Source of the DNA: Tubulanus polymorphus
Lineage: Eukaryota > Nemertea > Palaeonemertea > Tubulaniformes > Tubulanidae
DNA: 60,000 nt
Reading direction: 5' to 3'
NCBI RefSeq assembly: GCF_964204645.1
Contig: NC_134030.1
Location: forward strand, 16,995,110 to 17,055,109
The translations under genes and the position numbers were made by a program. A model generated the notes under the pieces. The model did not search any database, was not told where the DNA came from, and worked only from the letters and a program-made list of their open reading frames with translations. This document shows positions 36,001 to 41,510 of the stretch, piece after piece. Position 1 is the first letter of the stretch. Each line of letters starts with the position of its first letter.

Positions 36001-39000
36001 TGATTTCAAAAATAGTAAAGATTTCAGTAATTTGACAATGCAATTGACAATTTAAAGTGAATTTAAATTGCTAATACAAATTTGGACTCAAAAATAAAGA
36101 TTACTTTATTAACCCTTTCAATATTAGTAACTAACGATACACTGCGCCGCGGTGTAGACGCACTATAGTGGTACGCCCGTTTTTCAACACTAGGGTGGAA
36201 TTTTTCAAAATTTCCAAATCATCTCCAGCACTATAGGGTATTGATTAGTCAGCACTGAAAGGGTTAATGGGATGACTTATCCAAATAACTACTAAACCCT
36301 TTCAGTGCAGTGAATAATTTGGTGATGGGTTTTGCTAGTATACTGCATCCCAGTGTATCAATGTGATTAGTAGTTAGTTAGTCTGTAATGAAAGATGACA
36401 GCACCTGTAAATATAAGTAACTAACTATACTCCGCGCTGCGGTGTAGATGCACTATAGCCGTATGCCTCTTATACAACACAATTGGATGGAATTTTGAAA
36501 ATTTTCAAATGATCACCAGCTCTTTGAACATCTATTTAATTGTTGCAGCTCTTGGGATGGATGACACGCGGATGGATTTAACCCAATTCGATGAAGGAAA
36601 TCGAAATGCATCAACCACAACTTCGCCAGTGCCACCACCTGTAGTTGTGACAGCGCCTGCCGAACCGCAGCAGACGACCGCGTCTGAGACACGAGAAACC
36701 GACGGAGCAGCAGCAGAGGTTGACATCACACCACAGGTCGAATCAACCAGTGATATATTCAATGATGAAACATATACACCAAACGAGGAAAGGTTCGTGT
36801 TTTAAGAAGGGTCCGTGCGACTCCTTGATTTTTAGCCCACTTGGGACATTAGTCCCAGCAGGCTATTGCATTCACTTTTCGTCCATCCATCAAAGACGGA
36901 ATCCAGTTATTTTGGGAAGTTTTGAAGACCCTTCAATGTAATGTCTTGATAGTTGGGTTACAAATGTATCTACCCTAGACGCATCTTCAGCCCAAAAACT
37001 GGCTCTGTCAGATTCAAGATGGCCGACTGGCAGCCATTGTTGTTTGCCAAAATCAGCACTTTTTACACATATTTCAGGTTTTAGGGGGAAATTTTGAAGA
37101 CGCTTTGATCAATTTTCTTGATCTTTCATAGGTTTTTTGTATCCCCCAAGGGCCTATCAGCATGAGAAAAATTGGGTCGATCAGACTGAAGATGGCCGTC
37201 CTGTGACCTTTTTGTGCCCTAAGACAGGTATTTTTGATCAGCCAATTATGATGCAATTGGTGGCCATCTTGGTGTCTTCAGTACTCATTCGTAGGTGGAA
37301 AAAGTATTTCCACATTATATTGATACCTAAGCATATTTTGTTACCACAATCAATGCAAAGTTGTAGCTCATGACATGGTCTATGATTGTGGTGAGTTTTA
37401 AGGTCATTAGTTATTGTATAAGGTCACCAGGGGACATTGGATAATAGAATAACTTAGTATTTCCTTATCATTTTGGTACCTAGGCATATTTTGTTTCCAT
37501 AATCAATTGCTAAATTGTAGCTCATGACATGCTTCATGTTTGTAGTGAATTTCAAGGTCAGTGAGTTTTGCATATGGTCACCAGGGGCATTGAATAGTAG
37601 AATAACTTAGTATTTCCATATCATATTGGTACCGAGGCATATATTGTTATCACAAACAATTGCAAAATTGTAGCTGCTGACATGTTCTACAGTGTTGCCA
37701 CTTCTCCGGATTTCTCCGGAATTCCGGATTTTAAAAAAATCCAATTTCATTTCCGGATTTTCGGGAGAAGTCAAATAACCACAAAAGAAAACATCGCAAA
37801 AAAATTAAAATAAATTTGGGATTCGACCCTAAACATCAAAACGTGACGGCTCCGTAGAGGGTTCGAAAAAGCCGTATTGTGCTGCCACGTAGTGGAAACA
37901 ACCCGGCAGTACACGATTAAACCAAGATGACGCGACGATCGAAATCGACTGACGCTTCGTTTGTTTTTTGGCTCTGGTTTATATATGAGGTGTATTTGAC
38001 GGAACCAATCGCTATTTGAAAAAATGATCTATAGGCGGTAATGAAAGTGAGGCCTATAACGCGTATTGCGCCAGAACGCATCTGCTGGCGTTCTAATCTC
38101 AAAAAAATTTTTGGGGGAGGGCCCCCAGACCCCCGACTTATTTTCCGGATTTTTAGCTTCACATAAGTGGCAACTCTGGTTCTATGATTGTGGCCTATTT
38201 TCAAGGTCATTGGTTTTTGTGTGGTCACCAGGGGGCGTTGAATGTTCAAATTGTTAGATTAAGCATTTGAAACCACTTTTCAAGTGGGAATAGTGTCTCT
38301 GGACCCCTGGTTTTAGCTCTGCTGTGACAGCTAATGGGTTAAGGGATTAACTATCTTCGTTCGTTCATTCGTTTGTGCGGCCGTCAACTTTTAAGCCACG
38401 TTTGTTTTGGTCCCTCCCCCCTATGTCTTCAAATTGCCACTAGTCCTCCAGTTTTAATGAGATCAATGCCTAATTTGGTAGAATATTATAACTCGTAATC
38501 TGATAAAAGAATGCCCGTAACACATAATTTGCCTGTATCTTTGATCTTAGTGTGTTGCATTTAGGTTGAAATTTGGAAAGTATCGAGCTCAGGAAATGCT
38601 GTCTGCCTGTCAGCGAATTGTTTCTATCAGTTTTACACTGTAGGTGCTTGCAGACGGATTTATTCAAATGTTGTTCATAACGCAGTTTGTGTTTTACACT
38701 GACTGGGGAGGGGGTGTAGACTTGTCACTGCAGGGTTCAAAATAAAAAATAGCCAAGATCTTATTTCTTGAAAGCACAGTGCGAGTGAGGGATTTTCTAG
38801 ATGAAAATTACCAGTTAGCCTGCATATTAGCTACGCAAACTGTGCCGTTTGAAGATACTGTACTCTTGGGGTATCCTGAGTTATAGTTAGCAGTAGGTCT
38901 AGTGACAAAGGTGCTGTAAACACGGGGTAAGGTGAGCGGTATCTTGACTCATGTAGTGAAACAAACATACTTACAAATTGACGGACAAAATGAAAAGAAA

Positions 39001-40275
39001 ATCCTGTACATGATGTGTGCAGTAGAACAAAAAATTTGATTAGAAACTCAAACTTGTTTTCACTGGCAAATGAATGACCATCTCACCACTACTGCTAGTC
39101 AATTTTAAACATCTGTCTTCCATCATATGGATCTAATCAACCTCTTGTTGAAATTAGGTGCCTTTGAATTTAAAAAGGGCAGAATTTTGGGGGTCGAATG
39201 GAGGGCTTTTTACAATACCTTCCATTTCCTCTTGCCCCAACAGATTTTCCATATTATAATCTTCCCTGTTTCTGTTTTAGATCATCAACCGCGGTCACTT
39301 TTACCACGACTGAACAAACAGTAACAGACGACACGACTGTCGCCCCAGATGTAGAGTCAACCGGTGACATTGTCATCGATGACAATTCATCAGCGCAACA
39401 ATCGATCATCACAAGCGTCCCAGTCGCTGTTGCTACAGACGATCACTCATCAGATTTGCACAGCGATAGTCAAAGTATGTTTTAGAAATTAGAGCTAGCA
39501 CCTGGCTTTTAGAAACAAGATTTATCAAATTCAAATTATCCAACTATGACCATTGATGAACCACTCTAAGGATTATATGTCAAGAAATGATACCTTGTTT
39601 CTCCTAATCCGCCGCATCATTTTGAAAAGTGCAGTAAAATTTGAAATCCAGTTCATTTCTATAGCTGCTGGGTGTGTCATTGAGAAATGGATCATGAGTT
39701 TCAATAAAAAGTAATGTGTAGAATAGATAGGCGGCCTGCCTGTTCAACGCAGCAGGAAAGAGAAACAAGATATCAATTTAGAGTATGAAATATTTGCGAC
39801 TATATCCTAACAGTCATCTTAAGGAATACTGATGTTGTCCTCATTGAAACCATTGTTCCTTGTGTTTTTGATTGGATCCTTCATTTCATTTTCCTATTTT
39901 CTGTTTTTATAACAGAATTTATCAAATTCCCTTTGTATTATATTTTCAGCTGCTGCGAATCAACGACGAATACAACCAATTGTCTGGGACGTTGCCCCGG
40001 CAACGACAACAATGACATCGACCACCCCCATGACGACAGCTCCGATTCAGCGGATCCAATCAATTCAGACACTCGATAGTGGGAATCCACGCCAGTCATC
40101 GCAGATGAATCAACCGGTGCTGCAGCAACAACGAATGCACAACAATCAATCGATTATGGTACATCGCGGCGGGGCTCACAGAGGTCGCGGGGGAACCGCA
40201 AGACGCAGTCGACAATTCAGCGGTCCTAGACGCGGTGGTAACCGTGGTAACCGTGGCAATATGGGGCGATATTAA
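5970..40275 (+). CDS. TPR: Nucleoprotein TPR (nuclear pore basket), 3' part, 28 exons
   Basis: TPR is the long coiled-coil scaffold of the nuclear pore basket. It is tethered through NUP153 and has roles in mRNA export, perinuclear chromatin exclusion and Mad1/Mad2 recruitment. The exons listed below join in phase to about 1,347 codons, matching roughly residues 1,010 to the end of the 2,363-residue human protein. Diagnostic stretches are [40 protein letters not shown] with [22 protein letters not shown] with [15 protein letters not shown] and an RG-rich end. All introns are GT-AG. No in-frame stop occurs inside any exon, so the gene looks functional despite large transposon-laden introns. 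The start and N-terminal half lie to the left. AATAAA at 41,212 is the first clear poly(A) signal I saw, but it may belong to an LTR remnant. Confidence 0.96.
6113..6210 (+). CDS. TPR: TPR exon b
   Basis: Acceptor GCGGTAG, donor GTAAAA. Completes the split codon and ends in phase 0. Charged heptad sequence beginning [16 protein letters not shown]. Confidence 0.88.
6367..6576 (+). CDS. TPR: TPR exon c, most conserved coiled-coil block
   Basis: 70 codons, phase 0 at both ends. Contains [15 protein letters not shown], identical to vertebrate TPR as I know it, and [14 protein letters not shown] just before it. This exon fixes the gene's identity. Confidence 0.96.
6910..6987 (+). CDS. TPR: TPR exon d
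   Basis: 26 codons, acceptor TTTTTTCAG, donor GTTTGA (a weak GT). Encodes [17 protein letters not shown] and part of the heptad array. Confidence 0.85.
7069..7133 (+). repeat. Tandem duplication of a 32-bp unit with internal palindrome
   Basis: CATCGGCTGTAGTGC followed by CTCTGACCAATCAGAG occurs twice, at 7,069-7,100 and 7,102-7,133, with one spacer base. Each unit carries a palindrome CTCTGA-CCAA-TCAGAG, so it could fold into two small hairpins just upstream of the next exon's acceptor. Confidence 0.85.
7184..7294 (+). CDS. TPR: TPR exon e
   Basis: 37 codons, phase 0 at both ends. Encodes [18 protein letters not shown]..., matching the vertebrate block containing ASWEERERML. Confidence 0.92.
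7310..7585 (+). repeat. Three tandem copies of a ~92-bp unit in intron
   Basis: Each copy contains an AATTTTAYCAGT block, then CTACTGTATTTCACAAACT and CAGTATTTGAYACCAACTC. Copies start near 7,322, 7,415 and 7,508. The remainder of this 369-bp intron shows nothing else. Confidence 0.75.
7664..7782 (+). CDS. TPR: TPR exon f
   Basis: Acceptor TTATTTAG, donor GTAAGT. Encodes [20 protein letters not shown], matching the LNVSLSEEGKSQEQILEI region of human TPR. Ends two bases into a Lys codon completed by exon g after a 2,963-bp intron. Confidence 0.95.
8171..8292. repeat. Long inverted repeat (47-bp arms)
   Basis: Arms at 8,171-8,217 and 8,246-8,292 (GATACTAAACTTTGTTTCTT against AAGAAACAAGGTTTAGTATC), with a 28-bp loop and few mismatches. 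Related ATCAACATCATTA blocks flank it on both sides (about 7,998 and 8,295). It is probably the core of a foldback or MITE element. Confidence 0.75.
8783..9665 (+). repeat. Interspersed repeat family R2, copy 1
   Basis: Begins TAGGCCAGGCGTAGGC and contains AAAAGCCAATCAGAAAGC and TGGTTTTTGGGAGGAATA. It ends with TTTATGAAAAGCTGA near 9,645. A second copy lies at 9,961 and a third brackets the satellite at 14.6-15.9 kb. No coding potential was recognised. Confidence 0.75.
9961..10315 (+). repeat. Interspersed repeat family R2, copy 2 (partial)
   Basis: Aligns with 8,960-9,305: CGCGAATATCTGA, AAAAGCCAATCAGAAAGC, CAGCAGGTGTTCA and TTTTTGGGAGGAATATTTTTAT are shared. The 5' and 3' thirds of the family are missing. 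Confidence 0.75.
10561..10598. repeat. Perfect 15-bp inverted repeat
   Basis: CATTGAAAATGAACT (10,561-10,575) is followed after 8 bases by its exact complement, 10,584-10,598. A small stem-loop in intron sequence; no function assigned. Confidence 0.85.
10746..10893 (+). CDS. TPR: TPR exon g
   Basis: Acceptor TTTTTGTAG, donor GTATTT. Encodes [16 protein letters not shown], nearly identical to the human FIRREKEIAETRFEV block, which confirms the join across the large intron. Confidence 0.96.
11257..11394 (+). CDS. TPR: TPR exon h
   Basis: 46 codons, phase 0 at both ends, acceptor TTTTTTGTAG, donor GTAGGA. Contains [19 protein letters not shown], matching the MNVVMETNKMLREEKERL region. Confidence 0.93.
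11717..11901 (+). CDS. TPR: TPR exon i
   Basis: Acceptor TTTTTTCACAG, donor GTAAGT. Contains [20 protein letters not shown], corresponding to LQAEKKLLEEDVKRWKAR in human TPR. Ends two bases into a Gln codon. Confidence 0.95.
11930..12060. repeat. Short imperfect intronic repeats
   Basis: A GGCGCCTAGCCAATACTCA-like block recurs at about 11,952, 11,990 and (more diverged) 12,055, separated by GGGAAGAAGAT. Minor intron repetition. Confidence 0.5.
12130..12234 (+). CDS. TPR: TPR exon j
   Basis: Acceptor TTATTTAAG, donor GTAAGT. Completes [11 protein letters not shown] and continues [17 protein letters not shown]. In phase with neighbours on both sides. Confidence 0.92.
12478..12519 (+). CDS. 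TPR: TPR micro-exon k (42 bp)
   Basis: Acceptor TCATTTCTAG, donor GTAAGT. Encodes [13 protein letters not shown], matching the NQNLIQSLKEDLNKV region. Splice phases force its inclusion: without it exons j and l would not join in frame. Confidence 0.88.
12610..12700 (+). CDS. TPR: TPR exon l
   Basis: Acceptor TTTTTTCAG, donor GTGGGT. Contains [14 protein letters not shown], equivalent to the vertebrate IIDIQEKVKTITQ block. Confidence 0.94.
12705..12935. repeat. Degenerate ~55-bp intronic tandem repeat
   Basis: CAGAGAAAACTGGAACC...AACACCTGTCTAACTC recurs about four times (near 12,711, 12,798, 12,845 and 12,889) with small indels. Confidence 0.6.
12966..13289 (+). CDS. TPR: TPR exon m (108 codons)
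   Basis: Acceptor GTTACGCAG, donor GTAATG. Opens [14 protein letters not shown], the homologue of VKKIGRRYKTQYEE, then a long Gln/Lys/Glu coiled coil. Phase 0 at both ends. Confidence 0.95.
13290..13823. other. TPR intron without recognised feature
   Basis: 534 bp of ordinary-looking intron. I saw no exon, RNA gene or clear repeat in it. Confidence 0.6.
13824..14093 (+). CDS. TPR: TPR exon n (90 codons)
   Basis: Acceptor CCGTTTAG, donor GTATTG. Last large coiled-coil exon, with [19 protein letters not shown] and [11 protein letters not shown]. Phase 0 at both ends. Confidence 0.94.
14115..14455. repeat. Pyrimidine-rich (CTCTCC) intron stretch
   Basis: Low-complexity CT-rich tract with CCCTCC/CTCTCT runs filling most of the intron. 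The open frame at 14,219-14,464 (rich in Leu, Pro and Ser) is a by-product. Confidence 0.8.
14460..14533 (+). CDS. TPR: TPR exon o
   Basis: Acceptor TTTCATTGCAG, donor GTAAGA. Encodes [18 protein letters not shown] and ends two bases into an Ile codon completed by exon p. Confidence 0.92.
14602..15890 (+). repeat. R2 family copy 3, split by a satellite array
   Basis: 14,602-14,850 matches the left part of R2 (TAGGCCAGTCATAGGTC, AAAAGCCAATCAGAAATC). 15,706-15,885 matches its right end (AAATCAATAAGACAAAGGGAAA, TTTATGAAAAGCTGAGGC). The middle of the family is replaced by the 146-bp satellite. Confidence 0.7.
14895..15690 (+). repeat. Satellite array of ~145-bp units, 5-6 copies
   Basis: After a GTTCGTTCGTGCATGCG leader, units start at about 14,951, 15,097, 15,242, 15,387, 15,528 and 15,671 (partial). 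Each has CTTCAAATCGCTACT, a CAATTCCAAATTTGGTATGA block, ATGTTCTATGGACC and a palindromic CCCCCAGGGGCGCCCCTGGGG-type block. The same leader and unit start recur once at about 38,352-38,475. Confidence 0.9.
15914..16113 (+). CDS. TPR: TPR exon p, start of linker
   Basis: Acceptor ATTTCTAG, donor GTATGT. Contains [22 protein letters not shown] and TATVMP, the conserved S/T/P-rich linker after the coiled coil (TANIKPTP, KVTAA, ASIRPM, TATVMP in human). Confidence 0.96.
16211..16327 (+). CDS. TPR: TPR exon q
   Basis: Acceptor CGTTTTCAG, donor GTAAGA. Low-complexity linker ([28 protein letters not shown]). Phases match exons p and r exactly. Confidence 0.88.
16431..17253. mobile_element. MITE with AACCCTTTCA termini, interrupted by another element
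   Basis: Left end TTAACCCTTTCATTG, right end ACTTTAAGGGTTTA. Internal blocks TTTGCTAGTACACCACATC and TCTCCAGCACT match the copies at 36,109-36,520. The middle is interrupted by the 539-bp TIR element at 16,498-17,036, so this one was inserted first. Confidence 0.65.
16498..17036. mobile_element. Non-autonomous Tc1/pogo-like TIR element
   Basis: Termini CAGTAAAACCTC and GAGGTTATACTG are imperfect inverted repeats, directly flanked by TA on both sides (16,496-7 and 17,037-8), the expected target duplication. Sub-terminal TTAGTGAACACCTCTCTATAG motifs recur several times. No transposase frame, so it would depend on a relative. Confidence 0.75.
17365..17461 (+). CDS. TPR: TPR exon r, NLS-like region
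   Basis: Acceptor ATCATTTCAG, donor GTGAGT. Contains [12 protein letters not shown], the homologue of LPKRTREEEED at the nuclear-localisation region. Ends two bases into a Gly codon, followed by a 9.3-kb intron. Confidence 0.95.
17462..19600. other. Intron r-s, part left of the DIRS element: repeats
   Basis: 17,490-18,665 resembles family R1 (AAGATGGCCGTCCTGTGACC; GGTACCTAGGCGTATTTTG; AAACCACTCCCCAAGTGGG). 18,726-18,815 is one end of a TACCGTATTTTCCG element whose other end may be at 26,613-26,655. 19,258-19,404 is a small MITE. No exon was recognised. Confidence 0.6.
19258..19404. repeat. Small MITE (~147 bp)
   Basis: Ends GTTCGCTCACGTAATGCTAA and CAGCATTACGCGAGCG are inverted copies of each other. 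No open frame of note. Confidence 0.65.
19614..19750 (+). repeat. DIRS left inverted terminal repeat
   Basis: From CTTTCCTATGGTTTTTGCC to GCGAAATCTGCATC it is the near-exact complement of 25,403-25,526. The outermost bases (TATTTCCGTCGAGTACTG) differ from the right end but are matched in the internal region at 25,251-25,290. Confidence 0.9.
19932..22168 (+). pseudogene. DIRS gag-like region, frameshifted
   Basis: Three consecutive frames carry one protein-like signal. The first (19,932-20,687) has a Cys/His cluster near its start (HDSCASC, then two more Cys) followed by an R/S/P-rich stretch with repeated PVRSG/PVQ-type motifs. The second (21,025-21,744) has [16 protein letters not shown]. 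The third (from about 21,600 to 22,168) ends in a Gly/Ser/Lys-rich tail. Changes of frame at about 20,690-21,025 and 21,620-21,740 show it is broken. DIRS ORF1 proteins are thought to be structural; this is inferred from position and composition. Confidence 0.7.
22245..23851 (+). pseudogene. DIRS reverse transcriptase - RNase H
   Basis: The RT fingers and palm begin around 22,320 (KGAIEPV, then [19 protein letters not shown]). Motif A is [14 protein letters not shown], motif B is [10 protein letters not shown], and catalytic motif C is FVYLDDWLI at about 22,770. RNase H follows with [26 protein letters not shown] and [15 protein letters not shown] (23,250-23,610). One base appears lost at about 22,705, moving the signal to another frame, and another in a G-run near 23,765. 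All RT and RNase H catalytic acidic residues are present, so decay is recent. Confidence 0.93.
23690..24010 (+). pseudogene. DIRS domain between RNase H and recombinase
   Basis: Reads [20 protein letters not shown] in one frame, then, after the G-run shift, [17 protein letters not shown] and [15 protein letters not shown]. This block is typical of DIRS elements in this position and has been compared to methyltransferase-like domains; its role is not known to me. It runs into the recombinase frame by overlap. Confidence 0.75.
24010..24990 (+). pseudogene. DIRS tyrosine recombinase, damaged
   Basis: The N-terminal SAM-like part ([27 protein letters not shown]) and box I (ARRSEIHAL, about 24,508-24,535) are clear. 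After LRWSKS the frame changes, and TFTSFYLRD with the likely nucleophile Tyr follows at about 24,880-24,905, then [15 protein letters not shown]. Only about a dozen codons separate these, too few for the usual box II H-x-x-R segment, so a deletion of 25-30 residues is inferred. The enzyme would resolve and integrate the circular DNA form; this copy should be inactive. Confidence 0.87.
25251..25347. repeat. DIRS internal complementary region
   Basis: 25,251-25,290 is the complement of the left terminus 19,614-19,653. 25,291-25,347 is the complement of the right terminus 25,511-25,567. The two halves abut exactly. In the DIRS1 replication model this junction templates circle formation. Confidence 0.92.
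25403..25567 (+). repeat. DIRS right inverted terminal repeat
   Basis: Contains CCGCAGGGCCGGGTCGTATA and CCATTGGCGATA, inverted relative to the left repeat. It extends about 27 bp further outward (AAATTTTAGTTCCAAAAATT) than the left copy. Confidence 0.9.
25808..26379 (+). repeat. Two tandem copies of a ~287-bp unit
   Basis: Copies start at 25,808 and 26,095 with TTAAATTTTTAACTATTTCT and end in ATCTGATAACAAAAAGGTACC. They differ by a few percent, implying a fairly recent duplication. No coding frame is conserved between them. Confidence 0.9.
26755..26824 (+). CDS. TPR: TPR exon s
   Basis: Acceptor TTTTGGCAG, donor GTAATA. Encodes [20 protein letters not shown], another basic patch, joined in phase across the DIRS-bearing intron. 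Confidence 0.88.
27204..28745. mobile_element. TIR-bounded element, host of a nested MITE
   Basis: Left end TGTCAATCTGCGGTCTGTAC and right end (complement) TATCAATCTGCTGTCTGTAT match over about 80 bp, with shared CCACCCC and TCAGAC blocks. No transposase was recognised, so it is probably non-autonomous. Confidence 0.55.
27299..27918. mobile_element. MITE with CAGAGTTGCC termini, copy 1
   Basis: Ends CAGAGTTGCC and GGCAACTCTG are exact inverted repeats. Internal CTCCGGATTTCTCCGGAATT and TAAACATCAAAACGTAACGG are shared with 37,690-38,178. It lies inside the 27,204-28,745 element. Confidence 0.8.
29460..29537 (+). CDS. TPR: TPR exon t
   Basis: 26 codons, acceptor TGATTTCAG, donor GTAATT. Acidic: [17 protein letters not shown]. 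Start of the acidic tail. Confidence 0.88.
29538..30245. other. TPR intron without recognised feature
   Basis: 708 bp, AT-rich. No exon, repeat family or RNA gene recognised. Confidence 0.6.
30246..30410 (+). CDS. TPR: TPR exon u, acidic tail
   Basis: 55 codons, mostly Asp, Glu and Val ([20 protein letters not shown]). Phase 0 at both ends. An acidic C-terminal tail is characteristic of TPR. Confidence 0.93.
30794..30998 (+). CDS. TPR: TPR exon v, acidic tail with SIM-like motif
   Basis: Continues the acidic tail and includes [11 protein letters not shown], matching DDVIVIDSDDEE in human TPR. A hydrophobic VVVI core next to acidic residues looks like a SUMO-interaction motif (inference). 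Confidence 0.94.
31806..31991. repeat. Long inverted repeat with hammerhead-like core in loop
   Basis: Arms of about 57 bp (31,806-31,863 and 31,934-31,991) match with few differences (CTACAGATTAAAAGAATTT against AAATTCTTTTAATCTGTAG). The loop contains CTGAGGA, a GATCTC...GAGATC stem, and GAAAC at 31,873-31,903. This is the order of a hammerhead ribozyme core, with one extra base between CTGAGGA and the stem. Confidence 0.7.
32722..34378. mobile_element. TIR element with CTATCCCGGTG repeats
   Basis: Left terminus GCTGCGATTTTTAAAGTGGTG, right terminus (complement) CCTGCGTTTTTCAAAGCGGTG. Sub-terminal CGCTATCCCGGTG and CACCGGGATAGC are inverted copies. No transposase recognised. Confidence 0.6.
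33151..33740. mobile_element. TIR element with TACCGTATTTTCCGG ends
   Basis: TACCGTATTTTCCGG and CCGGAAAATACGGTA are exact inverted ends of a 590-bp element. Sub-terminal AATAAGCCGA and TCGGCTTATTA also pair. Related single ends occur at 18,726 and 26,655. Confidence 0.8.
34879..34988 (+). CDS. TPR: TPR exon w
   Basis: Acceptor TTTATTCAG, donor GTAAGG. Encodes [19 protein letters not shown] and [10 protein letters not shown], matching the linker after the acidic tail. Phase consistent across the 3.9-kb intron. Confidence 0.9.
35074..35174 (+). CDS. TPR: TPR exon x
   Basis: Acceptor GACAAATCAG, donor GTAAAA. Contains [20 protein letters not shown] and AEAV, nearly the human [23 protein letters not shown] block. 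Confidence 0.96.
35175..35780. other. TPR intron without recognised feature
   Basis: 606 bp. I see no exon or known repeat in it. Confidence 0.55.
35781..35869 (+). CDS. TPR: TPR exon y
   Basis: Acceptor TTATTTTCAG. The donor GTTAGT is set by phase inside a five-G run. Encodes [11 protein letters not shown] and [12 protein letters not shown], matching HSPQVAGVPRFRF and SDLGQLASQGG. Confidence 0.95.
36109..36267. repeat. MITE with TTAACCCTTTCA ends
   Basis: TTAACCCTTTCA and TGAAAGGGTTAA are exact inverted ends of a 159-bp element. A second, less complete relative follows at about 36,294-36,520 (AAACCCTTTCAGTGCAG, GCTGCGGTGTAGATGCACTA). Confidence 0.8.
36549..36792 (+). CDS. TPR: TPR exon z
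   Basis: Acceptor TTGTTGCAG, donor GTTCGT. Opens [18 protein letters not shown], matching [20 protein letters not shown]. Then a T/P/A-rich stretch ending [11 protein letters not shown]. Confidence 0.94.
36836..38325 (+). mobile_element. Family R1 copy with ~118-bp internal repeats and a nested MITE
   Basis: Starts GCCCACTTGGGACATTAGTC and ends AAACCACTTTTCAAGTGGGA. Inside, a unit with TTTTGGTACCTAGGCATA, AATCAATTG and GTCACCAGGGG recurs about three times between 37,310 and 37,690. The MITE at 37,690-38,178 is inserted in one unit. Confidence 0.65.
37690..38178. mobile_element. MITE with CAGAGTTGCC termini, copy 2
   Basis: Ends CAGTGTTGCCACTT and AAGTGGCAACTCTG. It is flanked by GTTCTA on both sides, and uninterrupted R1 units elsewhere read TTCTATGATTG here, so the empty site is visible. 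It is shorter than copy 1 by an internal deletion of about 130 bp. Confidence 0.82.
38326..39280. other. Rest of TPR intron z-aa
   Basis: 38,352-38,480 is a single decayed copy of the 145-bp satellite with its GTTCGTTCATTCG leader. Nothing was recognised from there to the next exon. Confidence 0.6.
39281..39474 (+). CDS. TPR: TPR exon aa
   Basis: Acceptor TTCTGTTTTAG, donor GTATGT. Encodes [15 protein letters not shown] and [11 protein letters not shown], matching AAPVTVFTESTTSD in human TPR. Confidence 0.9.
39475..39949. other. Last TPR intron, no recognised feature
   Basis: 475 bp of AT-rich intron. No repeat or exon recognised. Confidence 0.6.
39950..40275 (+). CDS. TPR: TPR last exon, RG-rich C-terminus and stop
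   Basis: Acceptor TATATTTTCAG. Encodes a Q/T-rich stretch, then [19 protein letters not shown] and [13 protein letters not shown], ending in TAA at 40,273-40,275. Vertebrate TPR also ends in an RG/RQ-rich tail. Confidence 0.96.
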
Positions 40276-41030
40276 ACTGTGCCTGCATTTGAAACGTACC
40301 GGTACTCAATTCAAAATCATGGATAATTTGAAAATATGGTGCGGCGTATCATTAGTTACTAATATTTCACTGATCAGTCAACAATACTTATCATATTGCA
40401 TTTTCCACAAATAGAACTTTTAAATATAAGGAAAATTGGTAGTTTATGTAATACCTTGATTTCTGAGCAGAAACTATACTATAATGTCATGTAAATTTAT
40501 TGAGTTTGGTAATTTGTGTTGGATCTCCTAATCTTGAAATTGAGTTTAGATGGGTTCTGCTTCCCACACGGATGTAGAGTTCCTGAGGAGCGTGGTTAGT
40601 TTTAGCCCAGAGTTTACCCATGGAGTCCGATTACTGGAACCAAAGGTGGATCAGTGTTGACACCGTGCTGTGCTGCCGCTATGCTCATCGTTGGGGGAAA
40701 TTTCGAACACGACTCTGTATTGAAAGGTGCTTGCTCACTACACCGCAGGCTGCAAATTTTTTTCACAAAAGAGTTTCTGCCATTTTGTTCGCAAAGAGGA
40801 TGCTCTGCTGTGTTTGTAAAGACGATAGATACACTGAAACCACTGAACGCATCGTCAAGAGCTCTGTTGAGTAGGCCTTCATTTATCCAGTGTAAACTTG
40901 TCAAATAGAAAACCTCAAGACATCGATCTCGCCCTATGCTGCATTATTTTAGTAAACGCTATTTTCGATAAAATATATTGTGACGTCATAGTTTTCGATA
41001 CTAATTCCAACGGATTTTGTAGATCCCAGT
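40276..41030 (+). other. TPR 3' flank / UTR
   Basis: The first 300 bp are AT-rich and could be 3' UTR. 40,600-40,910 shows overlapping open frames on both strands (84, 84 and 96 codons) in a more GC-balanced patch. None gives a recognised product, and I cannot say which, if any, is real. Confidence 0.4.
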
Positions 41031-41450
41031 CGAGACCGGGCACAAAAGTACTGTTTCGTGTTGGAAGGGTCCGAACCTCCGAGAATATGACACTAACAAA
41101 ATAGTTACAGCTACAGATATACAACTTTATTTTCACTCACATGCCACAAGCATTCATAATGTCTCCCTTTCTTAAAAGCAATGTCAGAATTACAACAAAT
41201 TACTTTAATCCAATAAAATCACAACTTGATAATTAAGCAACATTCTCATATTAACTAGATTTTATATAATTAGTGGTAGTCGTGAGATAGTGTTACTATC
41301 TGATGTGCTTTTCGGTACTGCCTCGATCTGCGGACGTGACGATTCCTGTATATTCGTGGCCTCGGGTATTAATGGACTCGGTGCCATAGATTGATACTCT
41401 TGGATGTGTACCCGGCTTCGGCGGTATCAGCGGCCCATCACATTCAACTA
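41030..41450 (-). mobile_element. Possible LTR-retrotransposon 3' remnant
   Basis: On the - strand, an Arg/Pro-rich C-terminal-like frame (GPLIPPKPGTHPRVSIYG) is followed by a purine tract AAGAAAGGGAGA at about 41,163-41,174. Then comes LTR-like sequence with AATAAA (41,126-41,131). This is suggestive only; no enzyme domain is present. Confidence 0.35.
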
Positions 41451-41510
41451 GGTATGATCGGAGTAATTGGTAAATCAGGGGTTAAGACCAGAGGTCCTGA
41501 GGTCAACACA

